64,000 nucleotides of DNA from Epiperipatus broadwayi (GCA_028023455.1 JAQFVV010006216.1:627001-691000), one strand, 5' to 3'. Counted from the first letter of the stretch, positions 14,846-28,766 are shown. Numbers and translations are program-made. The notes: generated by a model not told the origin, from the letters alone.

Positions 14846-15459
14846 ATAAACATGGCTAAAAGTTGCAATAGCTGTTTGTGACATATACTATTAAATTCTG
14901 TTCATAATTTTAATGTTTCTTTGGAAAAAGAAACTAATGTTATAGTGTAATTTCTTTGACAGAATTTTTATTTATTTCTATTTTTTGGTGCAGTGTGTTA
15001 TTGAAGTAATAATTTCATTTACTTTTTATATATAAAATATCAAAGATTCATCATGTGAATTAAAAATAAATACATGTGATTGTGAAACTTTGTAAATAAT
15101 TTCTATAAATACTTTACTTATCAGAGCAATTTTGCAAATTTACTTATTCTCATTTTTTTTTTGAATAAATAGACATCATTTAATAAATGTAAATATTAGC
15201 AAATTTTAGTTTTGAGAATACTTTTTGATATTTTTAAACTAAAAATATAAAATTAAGGATGATGAAAGTAAGAATAATAATAAAACCATTTTAGACAATT
15301 GCCTAGACAGTATAAGTATTATGGTTCATCAATATAAAACATCGTATAAGTTTTGTTTTTATTATTTCTGATTCTACACTTGACTACTTGAAAATCATTA
15401 GAGTCATTTCAAATTAAATAGTAATGTTTTATTAGTATTTTTATTAGCAATAATAAAGA

Positions 15460-15484
15460 TATATATATATATATATATATATAT
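15460..15484. repeat. (TA)n microsatellite
   Basis: A short uninterrupted TA tract. Confidence 0.95.
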
Positions 15485-16877
15485 GTGTCCATTATGGAAT
15501 CAATATCATAATAAAATATAATAATCAGTATAACAGTGATAATTTATTTATAAAAAGTATTATAATCCCTAAAAGAACTTTCAATTATTCATTTAGCCTT
15601 CTCCAAATGTGAACTGTTCATAAGTAGCTTTAGTGAAATCAAAAACACATCAATGGGTTTTTAAACTGTATGAAAGAAGAACATAATGTCTATACTGCTA
15701 TTTTTAGATGACAAGGATTTGGATATTTTTTATCCTGTTTTTTTCTATAGATAATCACGTTAAATATCTACTCACTGAGCAATTTGCATAAATGGCTGGT
15801 TTGCCTATAAAATAATTCTCTGAAAGAAAAATTTTGTTATTAAAAACTTCAAAAAAAAAGTCGCATTTTCTATAGGCTAAATTCCAAGCTCGGGTATTTT
15901 ATGACTTATTGTGATTTATTGTGCAAATAAACTAATGAGAGACAGTATAAAAATTATCAAAAATATCAGCTATTTACATGCAAGCTATACTTGCTTATAA
16001 AAAAATTGAATCAGAATTGCTGCATATATAATTAAATAATGAAAATATCGTTATCAACCATTAAATTTCATTACCTCAATTAATGCTAAATTATAACTGA
16101 TACCATGAGAAACTAATAATGACTGGATTCTATACTAACCTAAAGACAGCAAGACAAAAAAAAAATAAAGTTAAAAATAAAAAAGCACAGAATAAGAAAA
16201 TAGAAAACTTTCTTGGTACCTAAAATGTTGTATCCTAAAAGATAGCAAAAATACTGTTGATCAGACATATTTTATTGGATATCCACAGTTAATCCTTATA
16301 TCTGAAGATCATTTTACTATCCTTCAGCACTAAAACCTGATTTATAACCTGAAATTAGTAATCAAGTGTACAAGTTATAAAACTGTGAAATAAAATAGAG
16401 GAAAAAGAAATATATTAGTTTTTTTGATGTTAAATAAATTAAAACATTGGAAAGTTTAATGATGCTATTGACATCCATTAAATAAACACTCTAAATCATG
16501 TCAATAATAATATCACAATTCAGTGGGTTTTAAGAAAATATAATTTTCACAGTTGTTTGGTTGAACATATAACCATTTATAAATAGTATATTTATATGTT
16601 ATAAAATGTACATATTTTAAACATAATCTTTACAATAAATACCTAAAGAAATAAGATAGTCAAGCAAATTTGAACTTAAACAATTAATATATGCATCATT
16701 TGAAAATAATTCTAGAGCAATATTGTGAATGGATCATATGGCAAATGAAAGCAAAAATCGTTTACATTTTTATTTTAAGACAAACACTGAAAACCAAAAA
16801 TGGCAAAACTTTTCTTGAGCTGCATATGTATTGACTTTTAAACAGTGAAATGTATACTAACCTTAAAAACTATTATT

Positions 16878-16886
16878 TATATATAT

Positions 16887-16925
<39 letters not shown>

Positions 16926-16989
16926 ATAGAGATCTATTGGAATGGGCACTATATATATATATATATATATATATAGTGCCCATTCCAAT
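16878..16989. repeat. TA arrays, the last inside a perfect 15-bp-arm palindrome
   Basis: TA tracts at 16878-16898 and 16901-16925 are followed by a palindrome at 16936-16989. Its arms, ATTGGAATGGGCACT (16936-16950) and the exact complement (16975-16989), enclose a third TA tract. The GGGCAC next to TA also occurs at the outer ends of repeats A and B (41446 and 60797) and beside the TA array at 21108. Confidence 0.92.
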
Positions 16990-17964
16990 TTAGCCTGTGT
17001 TTAAATTGCAATAATGTATAAAAAATGAAATACAAAAAAAATCATCATATTTTCAGGAGAGGAAGCTGTAGGGCACCTAAGTTAAATTCTACAGGATCAA
17101 GTTTCCAAAAGCTTAGGACAGAAAAAGAATGGGGGAAATATCTATGTTCTTTGCTTGTTTTATATTGATAAAAGGAAAGAAAAAGCAAAAGAATAGTATC
17201 TACCTTGAATTATTCAACAGTTGTCTTTAAAAGTCAGGATTAGAACACATATAAACAGTTGTCTGTGGACACTAACTATTTAGTTAGTCATTTTTCATAT
17301 TCATTAACTTTTTTTAAAATTGATCTCTACTTTAGCAGTCTACCCATGATCTTATTCTAAGAATTTAAGTGAGAACAGGTTATTACCTGTGCTTCGAGTA
17401 GGTATATTTATGAGCACTGAACAAGTCCGATCTCAAGTGCCAATCTTATCAATTAATAAAAATTATACCCCTTGAAAACAAAAGAAAAAATCCAGTAGGC
17501 ACTTTCTGGGTGCCTTATCCAGACTAACTCGGTCTCAAGGTCTGGGAGACAATATCTATCAGAGAATGAAGCCAAGGTTATCTTATAAAAAAACGTCATT
17601 TATATACTTTTATAATTTTCCTAACTGCCCTAGAAATCTTATTATTTTATTTCTTTTAGAAATATACAGTCATGAATATCGGTAAGCTTTTAAAAATAAT
17701 AACCCAAAAGTTATAAGAATCTTGTAACTCAAATAAATACACAAGTTATAATTTAAATTCTAAGATTTATTAATACATGTATATATTAATATCTCAAGAA
17801 TACAACTCATTCATTCTGATACATTTATATAATATCAAAATGCACATTCATGAAAGAGTGCAAGTATATATCAGAGTTGTGTTTAATGATTTAATCTATT
17901 TCTATAATTACTTTCTTTAAGTTTTGACAAAGTGCATCTTACTTAATTTATTATTATATGTTCA

Positions 17965-17967
<3 letters not shown>

Positions 17968-18010
<43 letters not shown>

Positions 18011-18013
18011 GAA

Positions 18014-18072
<59 letters not shown>
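17968..18072. repeat. Compound (TA)n-(TA)n-(GA)n microsatellite
   Basis: TA tracts at about 17968-18007 and 18015-18045, then a GA tract to 18072. The first TA tract is flanked by TTCATTTA and TAAATGAA-like sequence, a short inverted repeat. Confidence 0.95.
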
Positions 18073-21000
18073 CAAGTCAAAGTTACCTCATTTGAGAGTG
18101 AATGTTCATGTGTTTAAAACTGATGATCTGTAAGCTTACAGTATTACAGTAGTGATTGTCCTAGCAAGAACTTTTGGTCTGGAAGATGATGAAAGATTCC
18201 ATAATATTTTCATATAAGATAATTTATTTTAGAGGTTAGGTAGATGATTCTAAAATTGATTGCACAAAAGTTCTGCTGTTTGGAGTTCCATGATCTTTTC
18301 ACTTGCCTAAAATAGATGGCTAAAATCTCCATAGATAAAAGACAGGCAGGTCACAAAATAGCTGTACATTGGGTCAGTTTAATGAATCCACATGATTCTT
18401 TTACCTCAGCATTTTAGTGGAGTCCATTCTTATTAATTTTTATTAATTAATAAAATCACTTTTTTAAAATTTACTTTATGTGCTTCTTCCTCTATAAAGG
18501 TCTTTTCAAATCACTACAAAATGAAATATATATGTATATATAGTTCTTTTCTTTTATCTCTTTTTCACCTCACTTTTTTATATCCATATGCCAATGACTA
18601 TTAGCTCAGGAATGCTTTCAGTAAGATCAGCTTTTCATTGTTTCCAAAATACTTAGTGGCCAATTCTTGGAATTCTGACAAGTGCTATTAGCAGAAATCA
18701 CCCATGGCAACAACTTGCAATTTTTTATTACTCTCCAGCCTTATATTTTAATTTGCTTTTGTTAAGAAATATATGCTATGAATGACACTATTTAAATAAC
18801 TATAACTTACAATAATAAAAACCAAAATATATAAAACAAAAATATAAAATACATACCACTCCTCATCATCTTCACATACAAATCTATCTGTTAGTAACTA
18901 TTTCTACACAAAATCACAACAACACATGTAATAAATATGTATATGTATACATTCACACATTTAAATGGTTAGTGTATTTCACACTCTTTTGTAACTGGGT
19001 TCAAATGTACATCTATAAATTTTCTCACATCTATTAATTCAATCTGTAATAACAATGTAATAAACACTCTTTTGTAATCATTATTGCCTTTTCCTTTAGT
19101 ACCCATATTCTAACCCAGCTTCTGTTACAATATTTACAAAATTATGCTATTCTTTCCATAACAATAATTTAAGTCTAATAGTTTTAATAATTTAATTTTT
19201 AATATTAAGTTATAGTTTGTAAAAATCATTCAGAATATTTTTGATAGGCAGGTTTTTCTGAATGTCTGAATATGTGAGTGTTTGTTTGTATTTTACATAA
19301 ATAAACCTACAGTTACAAATATATTAAAAGAAAAATTCTGTTAAAATTGTTTCAAGATTTCAAAAGCTTTATTGTTGTAAAGAGTTATCTTATATGCTAA
19401 TTAAACCAACAACATTAGAATTTTAGTTGGCCAGTTCAGATGACATTCTTCAAATCAGAGCTAATTAAAAAATATAGAGTTTATGAGGCCATACTTGTGT
19501 GAAATGTGTTGTTGCTATTAAGAAAATTGATTCCAGACCAGTCAATTGGTTAATTACCAAGAAATCATATTAGTCTGGGTTTCTTACCAACAGTAAATTT
19601 AAAACATATTGTCAGGTTTAATTAGATGGTTTAACTAATAAAAATCAGGTGTTTCTATTGGTGAGCCTGAAAGAAGACTGAATTGTATAAAAAGGCTAGC
19701 AGTCACTTATAAAGAATAATATATTAAATTTGTTGAGAGAGAAAGATAAATTGGGGGAAAGAAATCAAACTGAATCACTGTCTAGCCAGCATTATTATTT
19801 TTCTTTCAATATTTTTGTTTGGAAAGTTCCATGCAGCCTAATGGCAGGTTAAGTACATATATGTTTTGTTTGTGCTGATCCAGCCAGCCATTAACCAATG
19901 CACACCTGAAGAGTTTGAACCAAAGTATTCTACACCTTGTGACTGTTTATAAAAATAAAATAAAAGAAACTGATGGCTCACCTGTATTTTTAAATTTAAA
20001 ATAAAAATAAGTAGAATGGTGAACAAGTGCCAAATCATGCTATTTTATTTGTGCCATTGCCTGAGTTTAAACCCCAGCAAAATGATAAAAATATATGAAA
20101 ACAGAAAATATCCTTAGTCTATTAAAAATAATTGTGCTGAAAATAAATAAAACAATTCCAGTGCCAAATGCTTCTTATGGAAGCAAGTAAACACCATCAT
20201 CATTGCAGTAAAAGAATTGCAAGCCCAAGCAAGGAAAGACAAACCAAGAAAAAAATAGGACTGTTTCAGTAAACCACTGAAATTGGTAAATATACATGTG
20301 TTACAGATTAGTGTTTGTGGCTGCTGCCAATTTTATAAAGATTCAACAAGCTGAATTTAAAATCATGGAAAGTGCTGCCTCAAGAAAGTAAAAGAACTGG
20401 TAATATGAATTTTAATTACAAATATTTTTTTTATTATATCAGTGACTATTAACAAAATTTTTAATAACAAATTCTTTTTTATTACCTCTGAACCTTAAAA
20501 CTAAAGTCAAGTAGAAGAAGTTTCAGTAATATTAGCTATTTCTTGATTGATGATATTATGTATTTTGAAAATATAATATCTATCGATGTATTTTATTTTG
20601 TGAAATGTCTTACTGTATATTATTTAAAATTATGAAATATGTTTTTGATATGTTGAAAGGTTTTTTGTGTGTGTATTTAATAATATTTTGTGCATAATGG
20701 GGATCAGCACATATGCACACAGTAATATAATTATATTTTCCACATGTATAGCTGTGTAGCTTGAATGTTGAAAGTGATAGAAATGCTAGCTAGACTTGTT
20801 AAAATAATGATTAGTGACCTCAAATACTTAAAGGGGGAGATAAGTAATTGAAAGCTTATTTCTGTAAATGCTTTTACTTTTCTAGAATCTGACTAACCTT
20901 TTTTCTAATTGATTATTGTGTTTTATATGTTAGGTTTAAATTTATAAGGTTACAAAAGTATGTGCTTGCAAAGTCTGTTTATTTTTTAATGAAATATATT

Positions 21001-21103
21001 TTTATTTGGATATAAATTTTTGGTTATTTACTATCCAACTTAATACACAAATGTTATATTATGATATAAATATTGGATGCTGTCATTAAAGGGAAAGGGG
21101 CAC

Positions 21104-21107
<4 letters not shown>

Positions 21108-21176
<69 letters not shown>
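21108..21176. repeat. (TA)n microsatellite at the 5' edge of the dispersed repeat
   Basis: A TA tract immediately upstream of the forward copy of the 395-470 bp repeat family. It is preceded by GGGGCAC at about 21097-21103. Confidence 0.97.
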
Positions 21177-21178
<2 letters not shown>

Positions 21179-21880
21179 GGGAGATGATAATGTGGATCAA
21201 CTAATGAGTGCTGGTTTCGCATAAAATATGAATATTGGGATTATTTATCTTTTCCATGTGTGTGGTCATGCACATCAGTTGTATGAAATAGTGTGGATAG
21301 TTGAAGGGTGCTTAAAAATCTGAGTTCAAATTCCTTATACTTACAATTAAGCTTTCAGGTTTGTGAAGAGTGCCTGGTTTTCAAATATTTGCACATCAAG
21401 CTTGCATCTTTCCCATCCCTATTCTATGTATTTAAATGGATAATGTTCTATACATGAGGAGTTATAGTGACTTGAGGTCAATATGAATATGGCAATAATA
21501 TTGGAATAAGCATGGGATTTGGGTTTTCATCATCAGATTTTCAATGATATGGATGGATGGTAAGTTGGAGGGTGGAATGGATTGAAGCCTGTCCATTAAA
21601 GTATGAACATTCACTATCTTATAAACTGAGCACTGATTATATATGTGTGTGGAAGATGATAATCTGGACCAACTGATGAGTGCTGATTTAGCACAAAATA
21701 TGATTATTGAGATTATTTATATTTTCTACATGTGTGTGGTCATGTGTATCAGTTGTATGAGATAGTGTGAATAGTTGCAGGGTGCTTGAAAATCTGAGTT
21801 CAAATCCCCTATACTTACAATTAAGCTCCCAGGTTTGTGAAGATTGCCTGGTTTTCAAATATTTATCATTAATATTATGA
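21177..21880 (+). repeat. Dispersed repeat family, ~1.5 tandem units of ~472 bp
   Basis: Same family as 9557-10475. GATGAT markers at 21183 and 21655 give a period of about 472 bp, longer than the 395 bp at the other locus, mainly because of extra sequence around 21350-21440. Both units keep CTGAGTTCAAAT (near 21320 and 21796), a B-box-like string. No open frame matches a protein I recognise. The last unit stops at about 21880. Confidence 0.8.
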
Positions 21881-22052
21881 TTTAAATATAAACAACTCAT
21901 CATTGTTATTTATATGAATTTTTATATACATTTTAAAATATTATGTATATTTTATTGGTCCAGTAATAAATGTTAATTTGTGTTATTAAAAGAGGCATAT
22001 ATTTTTATTAAGAGTATTCATTGCTTTTTTAATTATGATCATTCATCATCAC

Positions 22053-24293
22053 TGTTGAATCATCATCATCATCAACCATTATCAATACACTGCAGGATGA
22101 AGGTCTCTCAAAGTTCAATCCATCTTTTTCTATTTTAGCTTCTCTTCTCTACATCACCCCCGCACACTTTCTTATTTCATCCATCCATATCATATGTGGT
22201 CTTTTTCTGGGTCTTTTACAATCTCTTGGAGTCCAGTTTAAAATTTCAATTGTCCATCTATCATCATCTCTTCTAACAATATGTCCAGCCCAACTCCATT
22301 TCTGTCTTTTAATTTTTTCAATGAGGTCAGTAACACCTGTTTGTTCTCTTACCCATACATTGTGTTCCTGATCACTTCTTGTTACTCCCAACATGCATCT
22401 CTCCATACTTCTTTGAGTGGTCTGAAGTCTCTGTATTGCTCTTCTATTAAGCATCCAAGTCTCAGATCCATAAGTAACAACTGGCAAAACACATTTATTA
22501 AAAACCTTCCTTTTCAAACACATAGGCACATTTTCTTTTAGTTTCAAGTTATTTCTACCAAAAGCACTCCAACCAAGTTTAATTCTATGATTAATTTCAT
22601 CCATTATATTTCCATCTGTATTAATAATCTGACCAAGGTATTTGTAACTGTTAACTTCTTCTAACTCATCATAATCAATCTTTATTTTAATATTTTGAGA
22701 AAATCTATTAAACATTACTTTAGTCTTTTTAACATTTATCTTCAGTCCTACTTTTCTACTTTCATCTGATAACTCTTGCAACATTTCCTGTAGCTCTAAA
22801 GCATTATTTGGAAAAACAACTACATCATCTGCAAAATCTAAATGACTTAAATAATCTCTATTTACTTTCACTCCTCTAGCTTCCCATTTTAATCCACAAA
22901 ATACTTCTTGCAGCACTTCTGTAAAAAGTTTTGGAGATGTGGAGTCACCCTGTCTTACACCTTTTTCAATGTAGATTTCCCTACTATCATTATGTAATCT
23001 AATTGTTGCTGTTGCATTTTTATAAATATTCTTTAAAATATGACAATATCCTGGATCTACACCTTCATGATCCAATGCTTTAATCACTGAAAAAATGTTT
23101 ATAGAATCAAATGCCTTTTCATAGTCTACAAATCCTAAGCATAATGGCAACTCATATTCATTTGTCCTTTCTATAATTTCTCTCAATACCCTGGATATGA
23201 TCTACTGTACTAAAACCACTTTTAAATCTAGCTTGTTTTCCTGGTTGATGGAAATCCAGTGTTTTCTGTAGATTAATTGTAATTATCTTAGTAAAAATTT
23301 TGTATAAAACTGATAAAAGACTGATAGGTCTATAATTTCTAATATCTTCTTTATCACCTTTTTTAAATATTAATACTGTATTCTTCCAATCATCTGGTGC
23401 ATCTTTATCATTTAGACATTTGGTATATAACTTTGCTAAAAAGAATTTCTATTTCTTCACCTGCTTCTTTTAATATATCAATTATAATTCCATCATTACC
23501 TGGAGCCTTCCCTTTCTTAATAAATTTAATTGCATGTCTCACTTCCTCATTTAAAACTCTGGGCAATTTGGAAGATATAATAGGTATAGGAGTCACTTGT
23601 TCTTTATTACTATGATGTCATCTCTCTTTTTAGTAATAATTCCATCTTTTTTCTTATTGCAGATATAAATTTACTACCAACCCCAAAATGTTGTTTTACA
23701 CTCTTTAGACTTTTATTCTTTTCTACAGCTTTCCTTGCTAGTTCACAGTTATACTTTCTTATATCATTTTCAACTCTTTTCCACACCATTTTACAAAATT
23801 CAAGATATTCAATCCTTTTTAATGCATCATTTTTGTATATCTTCATATTCCTTCTTTTCTTCATAAATTCTCTAGTCTCAGTAGAAATTGTATTGGTCAA
23901 TTGCTGCTTTTTTTTACCAGCTATCTTTGTTGCAGTTTTTAAAAGTGTATCAGTTATTTTTATATTAATTTCATTCAAATCTGAATCATGTTCAAAATCT
24001 ACTAATACTTGAAACCGATTTGTAAGTTCTAATTTAAATTCATTAGAATTTTATTGTTTTTCTTAATAATTTTTGTCTTTCTAGTTTTGCATTCACATGT
24101 ATCTTACATCTTACTAATTGATGATCACTTCCTGTGTTAAATTTATTAAGAACATTACAATCTTGAAATATGTATTTTCTGTTAGTCAAAATATAGTCCA
24201 ATTCTGATGTATCTTTAAATATAATAGAGTTAGGCAAATAATTATGAATTTATAAAAGCTACATTTTGTTAAGCATTAGTTCTAAAAGTTGTG
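22053..24293 (-). pseudogene. RTE-type LINE retrotransposon, 5'-truncated and frameshifted
   Basis: Reading the minus strand from 24293 down: the end of an apurinic-type endonuclease domain (LDYILTN and GSDHQLVRCK at 24200-24100), a basic linker (23978-23610), RT block 1 (KKGKAPGNDGI, about 23510), RT block 2 (NYRPISLLSVLYKIF, about 23330), and then the intact frame 23186-22149 with the catalytic blocks. Fingers, palm and C-terminal region are all represented, but the frame shifts near 24040, 23605, 23415 and 23195. The N-terminal endonuclease half is absent, as expected of 5' truncation. Just past the 3' end is an ATC/GAT-rich simple run (near 22060-22075 on +), a tail type known in RTE elements. 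It is dead in this form. The endonuclease-RT order and the WAGH...RPR C-terminus support RTE over L1 or CR1. Confidence 0.92.
22149..23186 (-). CDS. RTE-type reverse transcriptase, palm to C-terminus (345-residue open frame)
   Basis: This is the longest open frame in the window and the only long one with clear domain content. It lies inside the broken RTE element and would supply the RNA-dependent DNA polymerase for target-primed reverse transcription. Visible motifs are YEKAFDS (residues 22-28, with the first catalytic Asp region), RQGDSTSP (78-85), FADD (118-121, the catalytic Asp pair; FADD in place of the commoner YADD), the KTKVMFN thumb-side block, SETWMLNRRAIQRLQTTQRS, WAGHIVRR (299-306) and a basic CKRPRKRP tail (323-330). 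The methionine start is only the first Met after a frameshift; RT blocks 1-2 lie upstream in other frames. So the frame is a remnant, not a complete protein. Confidence 0.85.
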   Translation of the reverse strand: MREIIERTNEYELPLCLGFVDYEKAFDSINIFSVIKALDHEGVDPGYCHILKNIYKNATATIRLHNDSREIYIEKGVRQGDSTSPKLFTEVLQEVFCGLKWEARGVKVNRDYLSHLDFADDVVVFPNNALELQEMLQELSDESRKVGLKINVKKTKVMFNRFSQNIKIKIDYDELEEVNSYKYLGQIINTDGNIMDEINHRIKLGWSAFGRNNLKLKENVPMCLKRKVFNKCVLPVVTYGSETWMLNRRAIQRLQTTQRSMERCMLGVTRSDQEHNVWVREQTGVTDLIEKIKRQKWSWAGHIVRRDDDRWTIEILNWTPRDCKRPRKRPHMIWMDEIRKCAGVM

Positions 24294-26170
24294 GTTGGAA
24301 GTACTATCATTATCATCATCATCACATTTTTAATCAATGATCTAGATAAGTGTGTTTATATGGCCATAGATAAATAATGTTTTCCACTGTATATGTTTCT
24401 CATTTGTGAGTCAATATTGAAGCAGTCGATCTGATACTCAGATCAAGCTTCACAGCCCACTCAGAATCTCCCACCAACAAACCATATTCAAACTTTATCC
24501 ATACACATATATATGTATTTATTAATACATTTTTTTTGCTTAACTATGTAAATAATAACTGATGTAAATATATATATTAATATTTTAATGTAATTAGTTT
24601 TAATAAATAAATATTTTATTTGATTTTAATTTGTATACATGCATAATGGATGTGTACATATTATTGGTGAGTGGAAATTACTTTTAAAATATGTATAAAA
24701 GAAAAATGTATTATATTAATATGTATTTTAAAATTATATTTATCGTTTATTATTTATTTTAGTCATGGTGGTCAGAAAAAGTGATGCAATCCTACTGAAT
24801 ATTCTTTAACTCAATTAAACCAATTGAAAAATCCATTAGTTCAATTTAAAATGTTATAATTTTATAACAGTAATGTAAAAATCCATTAGTGGAAATTTTA
24901 TCCACTTCAAATGTGTTTAAAATCTAAGATCATATTTTAAAACAATTGTTCAAGAAATTCTAACAGGATTGCACTGTCTTTAAGACTTACATTAACAAAA
25001 GGTGCATCCGTTCAGCAAATTCCAGATCTGCTAAGTGCATAACATGCCTCAGATCTAGCAACTAAAGTACATTCCAAGATAAATGGAGTAGTATAAATAC
25101 TGCTAGATTTGAATCTCAACAAGATATTTGTAATTAAAAAAACAGCAATGGTAAATATAATCCATGTTTGTCATTATAATAATCCAATATGTCATGAGTA
25201 ATGGAAATTTTCAACTTTCTCTCCAATCAACATGCTTTTTCCCACACTCATTGCCCAGGATCCCATCACCCATGAACTTTAATGTACTTAAAGACAGAAT
25301 AATGAAATTCTACCTGTCTGACTGACCAAATCTAACAAGATCTATTTCACCATTTTCAATGGATGCTGAAATCATCAAGAATTGCTATTAATTAACAAGA
25401 TAAAGAACTCTAGCTGCTACTCAATGTTTAAATTCTTAAGTTCACCCTTCTGTAAATATTTCTCATAATTATGTCTGTCATTTAAAATAATATTATTCTA
25501 TTAGCTAGTCCTTCGACAAGAAATTAAACATTCCAGTTAAATAATTTGTAATTTACTTACCTAATATTAGCACGTACATAACCCTTTTTTTCCGTTTTTT
25601 TGATTTTTTTTTATCATTGAACCTCTCATGCAGCAATAATATTTTATAACTTTTATTATCGTGTTATATATATATATGCCAATAATTCCTCAAATTCACC
25701 AGTATGTCATTTTCTTATTTTCCCTTTCTATTTTTATGGGGTGACTAGATTAATTTTAATTAAAACAAATCTTGTTATTTTTATCTTAGCAAATGCTTGC
25801 GAATTTGAGGAAAACAAATTAATTATCTTATAATGTCATTGTAGAAAAACAGAGTAGAAATTTGTTTTTCTAAGAAATGTTTTTTTTTTAATTATTTTAT
25901 TTAAATAATAAGCACTAACCTTAAAACTCTATGAAATCAAGTCTGTTTATTATGAAATAAATAACTGCCACCCCATTCATATATGTTTAAATTATGTTTA
26001 GTATAATATAATCCATTTATAACTGAATTCTCATATTTATTTAACATTGTGTTAAGTTTATAGATAAATTAAAGTAATGGGGAAGGGAAGTCTCTATTCC
26101 AATGATTATGTATTTTAGTAATAAATTTAAACAATTCATTACTGTTTAATGTTTAAATCATACATTACGT

Positions 26171-26280
26171 TGGACATTCACAATATATATATATATAGGT
26201 TATCAATCACTGTCCTTGATAACCTATATATATTGGACATATAATATATATATATATAGGTTATCAATCACTCATCCTTA
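26171..26280. repeat. 62-bp tandem duplication with internal hairpin
   Basis: Two units, each TTGGACAT, a TA run, then AGGTTATCAATCACT, begin near 26170 and 26232. Between them lies an inverted copy TTGATAACC (26216-26224) of GGTTATCAA (26198-26206), so the first unit can fold into a 9-bp stem extended by flanking TA. Confidence 0.85.
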
Positions 26281-28762
26281 GTTTTAAAATATTATATCTT
26301 TCGTTCCAAGCATTGTATGCAAACAGGCCTCCATGTTCAAATACAAATATGTGTGTCTTCATTCTTTGTTGCCCAGGATTTTCAATAATCCGGATCCCGT
26401 ATATTCATTCCAAGTCCAAAAACATGGCTGGCAACACCCCCCCCCCATGGAACTTATTTGTCATATGAGCTATTGACATAGAGTTGCTCTGGAAAGATTC
26501 GGTTTATCATTACTAATAGCTGATACCTTCATTCTGTGAACCAAATCTGCCAAAGTAGCAGAAGAATTCGGTCACCATACTTCCTCCTTAAATTTGGAAG
26601 CACATTTTTTGGATCCGAGATTGGATCATCTAATTCCACCACCATGCATACCCTGCTTTCTTAAAGTTCTTACCATAAATCAAACCAAGCACATCTTTTT
26701 GTGATGCAATTATATATATGTTAACAAACAATCCCACACATTTTTCTCACTCAGTAAAAACTGAGATCCTTTTACCTATTAACAAAAATGTATTTTGTAG
26801 TAAAATTAATATTTCAATCATAAAATAATCTTCATAAGCTAAATTGGTTAAGTGCTATATTTTGTTCTTTGGGGATGGATTGGTATCTCACAAAGATATT
26901 TCTCATAGTACTAAATTGTGTTCATTAATGTACTTATTAATTATTGGCATGTGAGCAAGCTGCAATAAAAGAGAATAATAAATCAAATTTGTCATTTTCT
27001 AAGTTAAAAACAAATTTCAGGTGATTTACCTGTTATTACCATGTAAATGTTTTGTTATCAATTCTCGTTTAAGTAAATATTATTTCATTTGTATAACTTG
27101 TCTATATGTTAATTAAACTAAATGTAACCTATACTAATTTCTTGGTCAATAACTGTGGATGTGTCTATAATATTTCTTTACTGTTATTCTTATTTATATG
27201 CCAATGCTTCACAGCAGTGAGCATTTAAAATAAAATAAATATGCATAGATATAATAGAAAAAGCCTGCTATTGAATTTAATCTTATTGAGATTAAAGCAA
27301 TGTACTAGTCTTAGTAATAATATGAAAATATATTCAGAAATTATTTGGCCATTCGATCAATATACTTTTCCCTCCCCTGTAATAAGTTATATATAGACTG
27401 AAACCTATAAACCAGAGTTTATTATATTTTATTTCTTCCCCTAACGTCAGTTGATTTTATAAAGCATTGTTAGCATTGGCTCATGATAGTAATATTGACC
27501 AGGCTATTGCCTCTATTTTTGGAATAATTAATATCATATTTTCGCTTGGCAGATTAGATACCTTAACTTCATGTTCTATGTTTAACATTTTGCAGCATCT
27601 TCTCCTTAAGATGGAACTTCAGGAAAGGCCATCCCATCTTATCTTCTTTCAGGATGCACACTAGTAAGACTGAATGTAATAATTTCTGGTAGTCATGTTA
27701 GCCACCCTGCTCAGTTCCAGGGTACCTACTGGTGTTTGTCATAAAAACCCTTGACTCTAATCTATTCACAGGGTGCTGTTATTGTAATTTTCCAGTGCGG
27801 TAGCATGTCAGTGATCTCTTTATAACCAATTCTGAATCCCATAATTTAATTAATTATTTAGTATTAAACTGAAATTTATATCTTTGGTTTCTGGGTTCAA
27901 TCTCTACTCTTGAGCTGAATTATACATTCATACTTTATTTAAGTAATAATGTCAAAATGAATATTTTGCCTAAAATATTTATTTAAATGTTTAAATAAAA
28001 TATATTTAAAAGAAAGAGATTATAAATATTTTGCCTCTAAGACTCATACAGCAAATTTATAATAGTAGCTACCACTTTTAATAGTAATTGGCAGAATTGT
28101 ATTTAGGCACAACTTAGTGATTCTTTAAATGTATCTTCATATTTATAATTGAAGATTTGATGAGAAGAAATGTCAAATCCTCACATTATAAAGCCTGCAT
28201 GCTTTTTCCACATTAAATTATGTTTTGTTTAATAAATATATGTTAAATTTATTCTGGTTTAATGTTATTTCTCATTCCTAATTCAATCCAATTCAGTCTT
28301 AGTTAATTATATATGTGATATAAATATATATGGATTAATTACCATTTATGAAAGTTATTTTTAATTTCATGCTGGTAGCAATTAAATTACTTAATATATA
28401 TATTTAAGTCCCGAGTTTCATGTTTCTCCCTGCCTTATGCCGGCTGTGAAAAATGGATATACTACATGTAACTCCAAGTGTGGTAGTTCATAGGGTCTTG
28501 AGTCATGGAGTACAGACAAAAATTGTACAGACAAATGAGTTAAAGTGTGATCAGATTCAGGATGTCACAATCCTGGTCTGGTCAGCTTTTTTTTTGGATT
28601 CTAGATTCTATTACACAAATGTATGAAATTTGACCATATATGCACTGTTCACACAGATAATAAAGCTAGAACATATATATTTAAAAGTGTTATTATTGGT
28701 CTAATGTGTTTTATCTCTTAGGAAATTATTTATAAATATAAATTTTTATTTGATTATTTTAT

Positions 28763-28766
<4 letters not shown>

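Larger units (their letters stand above)
14850..21107. other. AT-rich spacer with a few mixed-composition islets, no gene seen
   Basis: No recognisable coding region. Slightly more GC-rich stretches near 17080-17560 and 19480-19760 look like old repeats, but I could not match them to a family. The latter contains TATAAAAAGG at 19686-19695 with ATTGG (complement of CCAAT) at about 19547 and 19658, a layout like an LTR promoter, but no partner LTR is visible. TA arrays are listed separately. Confidence 0.45.

Noticed and set aside
27467-27664. 65-residue plus-strand frame in a higher-GC islet
   Set aside because: No recognisable domain on either strand; the islet is probably an old repeat.
28410-28450. 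Segment similar to the first 40 bases of the window (CCGAGT...CTGCCTTA...CCGG)
   Set aside because: Too short and diverged to define a repeat family from two examples.
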